Positions 63,408-64,000 of a stretch of 64,000 nt of DNA are shown here, in pieces. The notes below the pieces were generated by a model. That model saw only the letters and a program-made list of their open reading frames with translations, was not told the DNA's origin and did not search any database. Origin of the DNA: Parahalioglobus pacificus (GTDB taxonomy: Bacteria; Pseudomonadota; Gammaproteobacteria; Pseudomonadales; Halieaceae). A program made the translations under genes and the position numbers. Every line of letters starts with the position of its first letter. Within the stretch, counting starts at the first letter, position 1. Location of the stretch: NCBI RefSeq assembly GCF_014652275.1, contig NZ_BMYM01000001.1, positions 1,302,001 to 1,366,000 of the forward strand, given 5' to 3'.

Positions 63408-64000
63408 CTAACGACCGTAATAGTGCTGATAGAGCCAGCGCGGGCTGGCTCCGCATACGTACGCCAGCCGCATCCACCACATTTGCAGCATGGTGCGCCA
63501 GACGCCACGCTCGCGCCAGCGGCGGGATGAGGTGCGCACTGGCAGCGTCATCACCCTAGGCCTGCTCACTCGGCGCAGGCGTTTGCTCAATTCGACGTCT
63601 TCCATCAGCGGGATGGAAGCAAACCCGCGCAGCTGTTCAAACAGCTCTCGGCGCACAAACATGAGCTGATCGCCAGTGGCTACCCCCGTGAGACGCGAGC
63701 GCCAGTTAATGCCCTGTTGGATCACGCGCAACATACCGGAGGCCCCACTGAGTTCGACCGGGAAGAAGCCCCACTCAGGTTGATCCTGCAACGCCTGCAG
63801 AAGATAGGCTTGATCAAAGCGCGGCTCCGTATCTGCGTGCAGAAAACACAGGTAATCGGAGAAAGCGCCGGCGGCACCGAGGTTCATCTGGGCAGCCCGC
63901 CCGGGCTCGCCCACCAGAACCTGATCAGCTAACACCAGCGCGGCTTTGACGGTTTCATCCGTGCTCTGGCCATCCACGACGATGCGGCGCGCATCCGGGA
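63408..64000 (-). CDS. TIGR04283-type family 2 glycosyltransferase (partial, N-terminus off right edge)
   Basis: Reads off the right edge on the minus strand: the last upstream codons give DARRIVVDGQSTDETVKAA, the GT2 nucleotide-binding strand, so the start is outside the window. Also visible: HADTEPRFDQAYLLQAL (DxD-like), GVATGDQLMFVRRELFEQLRGFASIPLMEDVELSKRLRR and YQHYYGR at the C-terminus. 196 residues are present. Paired with the TIGR04282 transferase 19 bp downstream; such pairs are known as rSAM/selenodomain-associated transferases 2 and 1. Confidence 0.9.
   Translation of the reverse strand, partial: PDARRIVVDGQSTDETVKAALVLADQVLVGEPGRAAQMNLGAAGAFSDYLCFLHADTEPRFDQAYLLQALQDQPEWGFFPVELSGASGMLRVIQQGINWRSRLTGVATGDQLMFVRRELFEQLRGFASIPLMEDVELSKRLRRVSRPRVMTLPVRTSSRRWRERGVWRTMLQMWWMRLAYVCGASPRWLYQHYYGR

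Noticed and set aside
1-64000. tRNA, rRNA, insertion sequence, integrase or prophage cluster
   Set aside because: I saw no transposase or integrase motifs, tRNA-like cloverleaf with CCA end, or rRNA sequence in this window by reading; a tRNAscan or Infernal run would settle small RNAs.

Overview
The window is a 64 kb, GC-rich, gene-dense bacterial chromosome segment without rRNA, tRNA, insertion sequences or CRISPR arrays. The gene types (RlmKL, SlyX, YciH/SUI1, YggN, polyphosphate:AMP phosphotransferase, HpnN-like RND protein, PPDK, many acyl-CoA dehydrogenases, luciferase-family oxidoreductases, two rSAM/selenodomain-associated glycosyltransferases, a Gram-negative sortase) suggest an aerobic marine gammaproteobacterium, plausibly of the OM60/NOR5 (Halieaceae) group. 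That placement is inference from gene content only.

Layout. 1-3.7 kb: leuC-leuD-leuB (leuB cut by the left edge) on the minus strand, divergent from a LysR regulator. 3.7-9.2 kb: a thioesterase/flavodoxin-like pair, an NADP-dependent oxidoreductase, a spacer with a DnaA-box-like palindrome and a two-way terminator, then rlmKL and an XRE regulator with a histone-H1-like tail. 9.3-17.1 kb: envelope genes, namely a 12-TM RND protein, two unknown lipoproteins, an MBL-fold hydrolase, a YggN protein, a GST and a small secreted protein. 17.2-21.7 kb: a two-gene acyl-CoA dehydrogenase unit and two divergent luciferase-family oxidoreductases. 21.9-32 kb: PPDK, cupin, DUF819 membrane protein, class V aminotransferase, DUF457 membrane protein, OmpA lipoprotein, methyltransferase, polyphosphate:AMP phosphotransferase and a one-domain asparaginase.

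32-46.5 kb is catabolic: putA, acyl-CoA dehydrogenases, an enoyl-CoA hydratase, a thiolase-like protein lacking the nucleophilic cysteine, a dienelactone hydrolase and a true thiolase, interrupted by a more AT-rich pocket with an FkbM methyltransferase. An Orn/Lys/Arg decarboxylase is divergent from an Lrp/AsnC regulator across two palindromes. 46.5-54.9 kb holds a PlsC acyltransferase with an HSL-type esterase, a secreted gluzincin-like protein, a small basic protein, a class D-type sortase with a dedicated substrate carrying an MPTTA sorting signal, an SRPBCC-SDR fusion, an epoxide hydrolase and a thioesterase. 54.9-64 kb holds a large protein with a decayed TM0106-like nuclease domain and a long low-complexity tail, an amidohydrolase, a second acyl-CoA dehydrogenase pair, SlyX, YciH, a phage-type small protein, and two glycosyltransferases at the right edge.

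The dominant physiological theme is oxidation of fatty-acid or polycyclic acyl-CoA esters and amino acids. The most unusual items are the sortase/substrate pair, the nuclease-derived protein with its repeat-bearing tail, the SRPBCC-SDR fusion and the DnaA-box-like palindrome behind the oxidoreductase gene.
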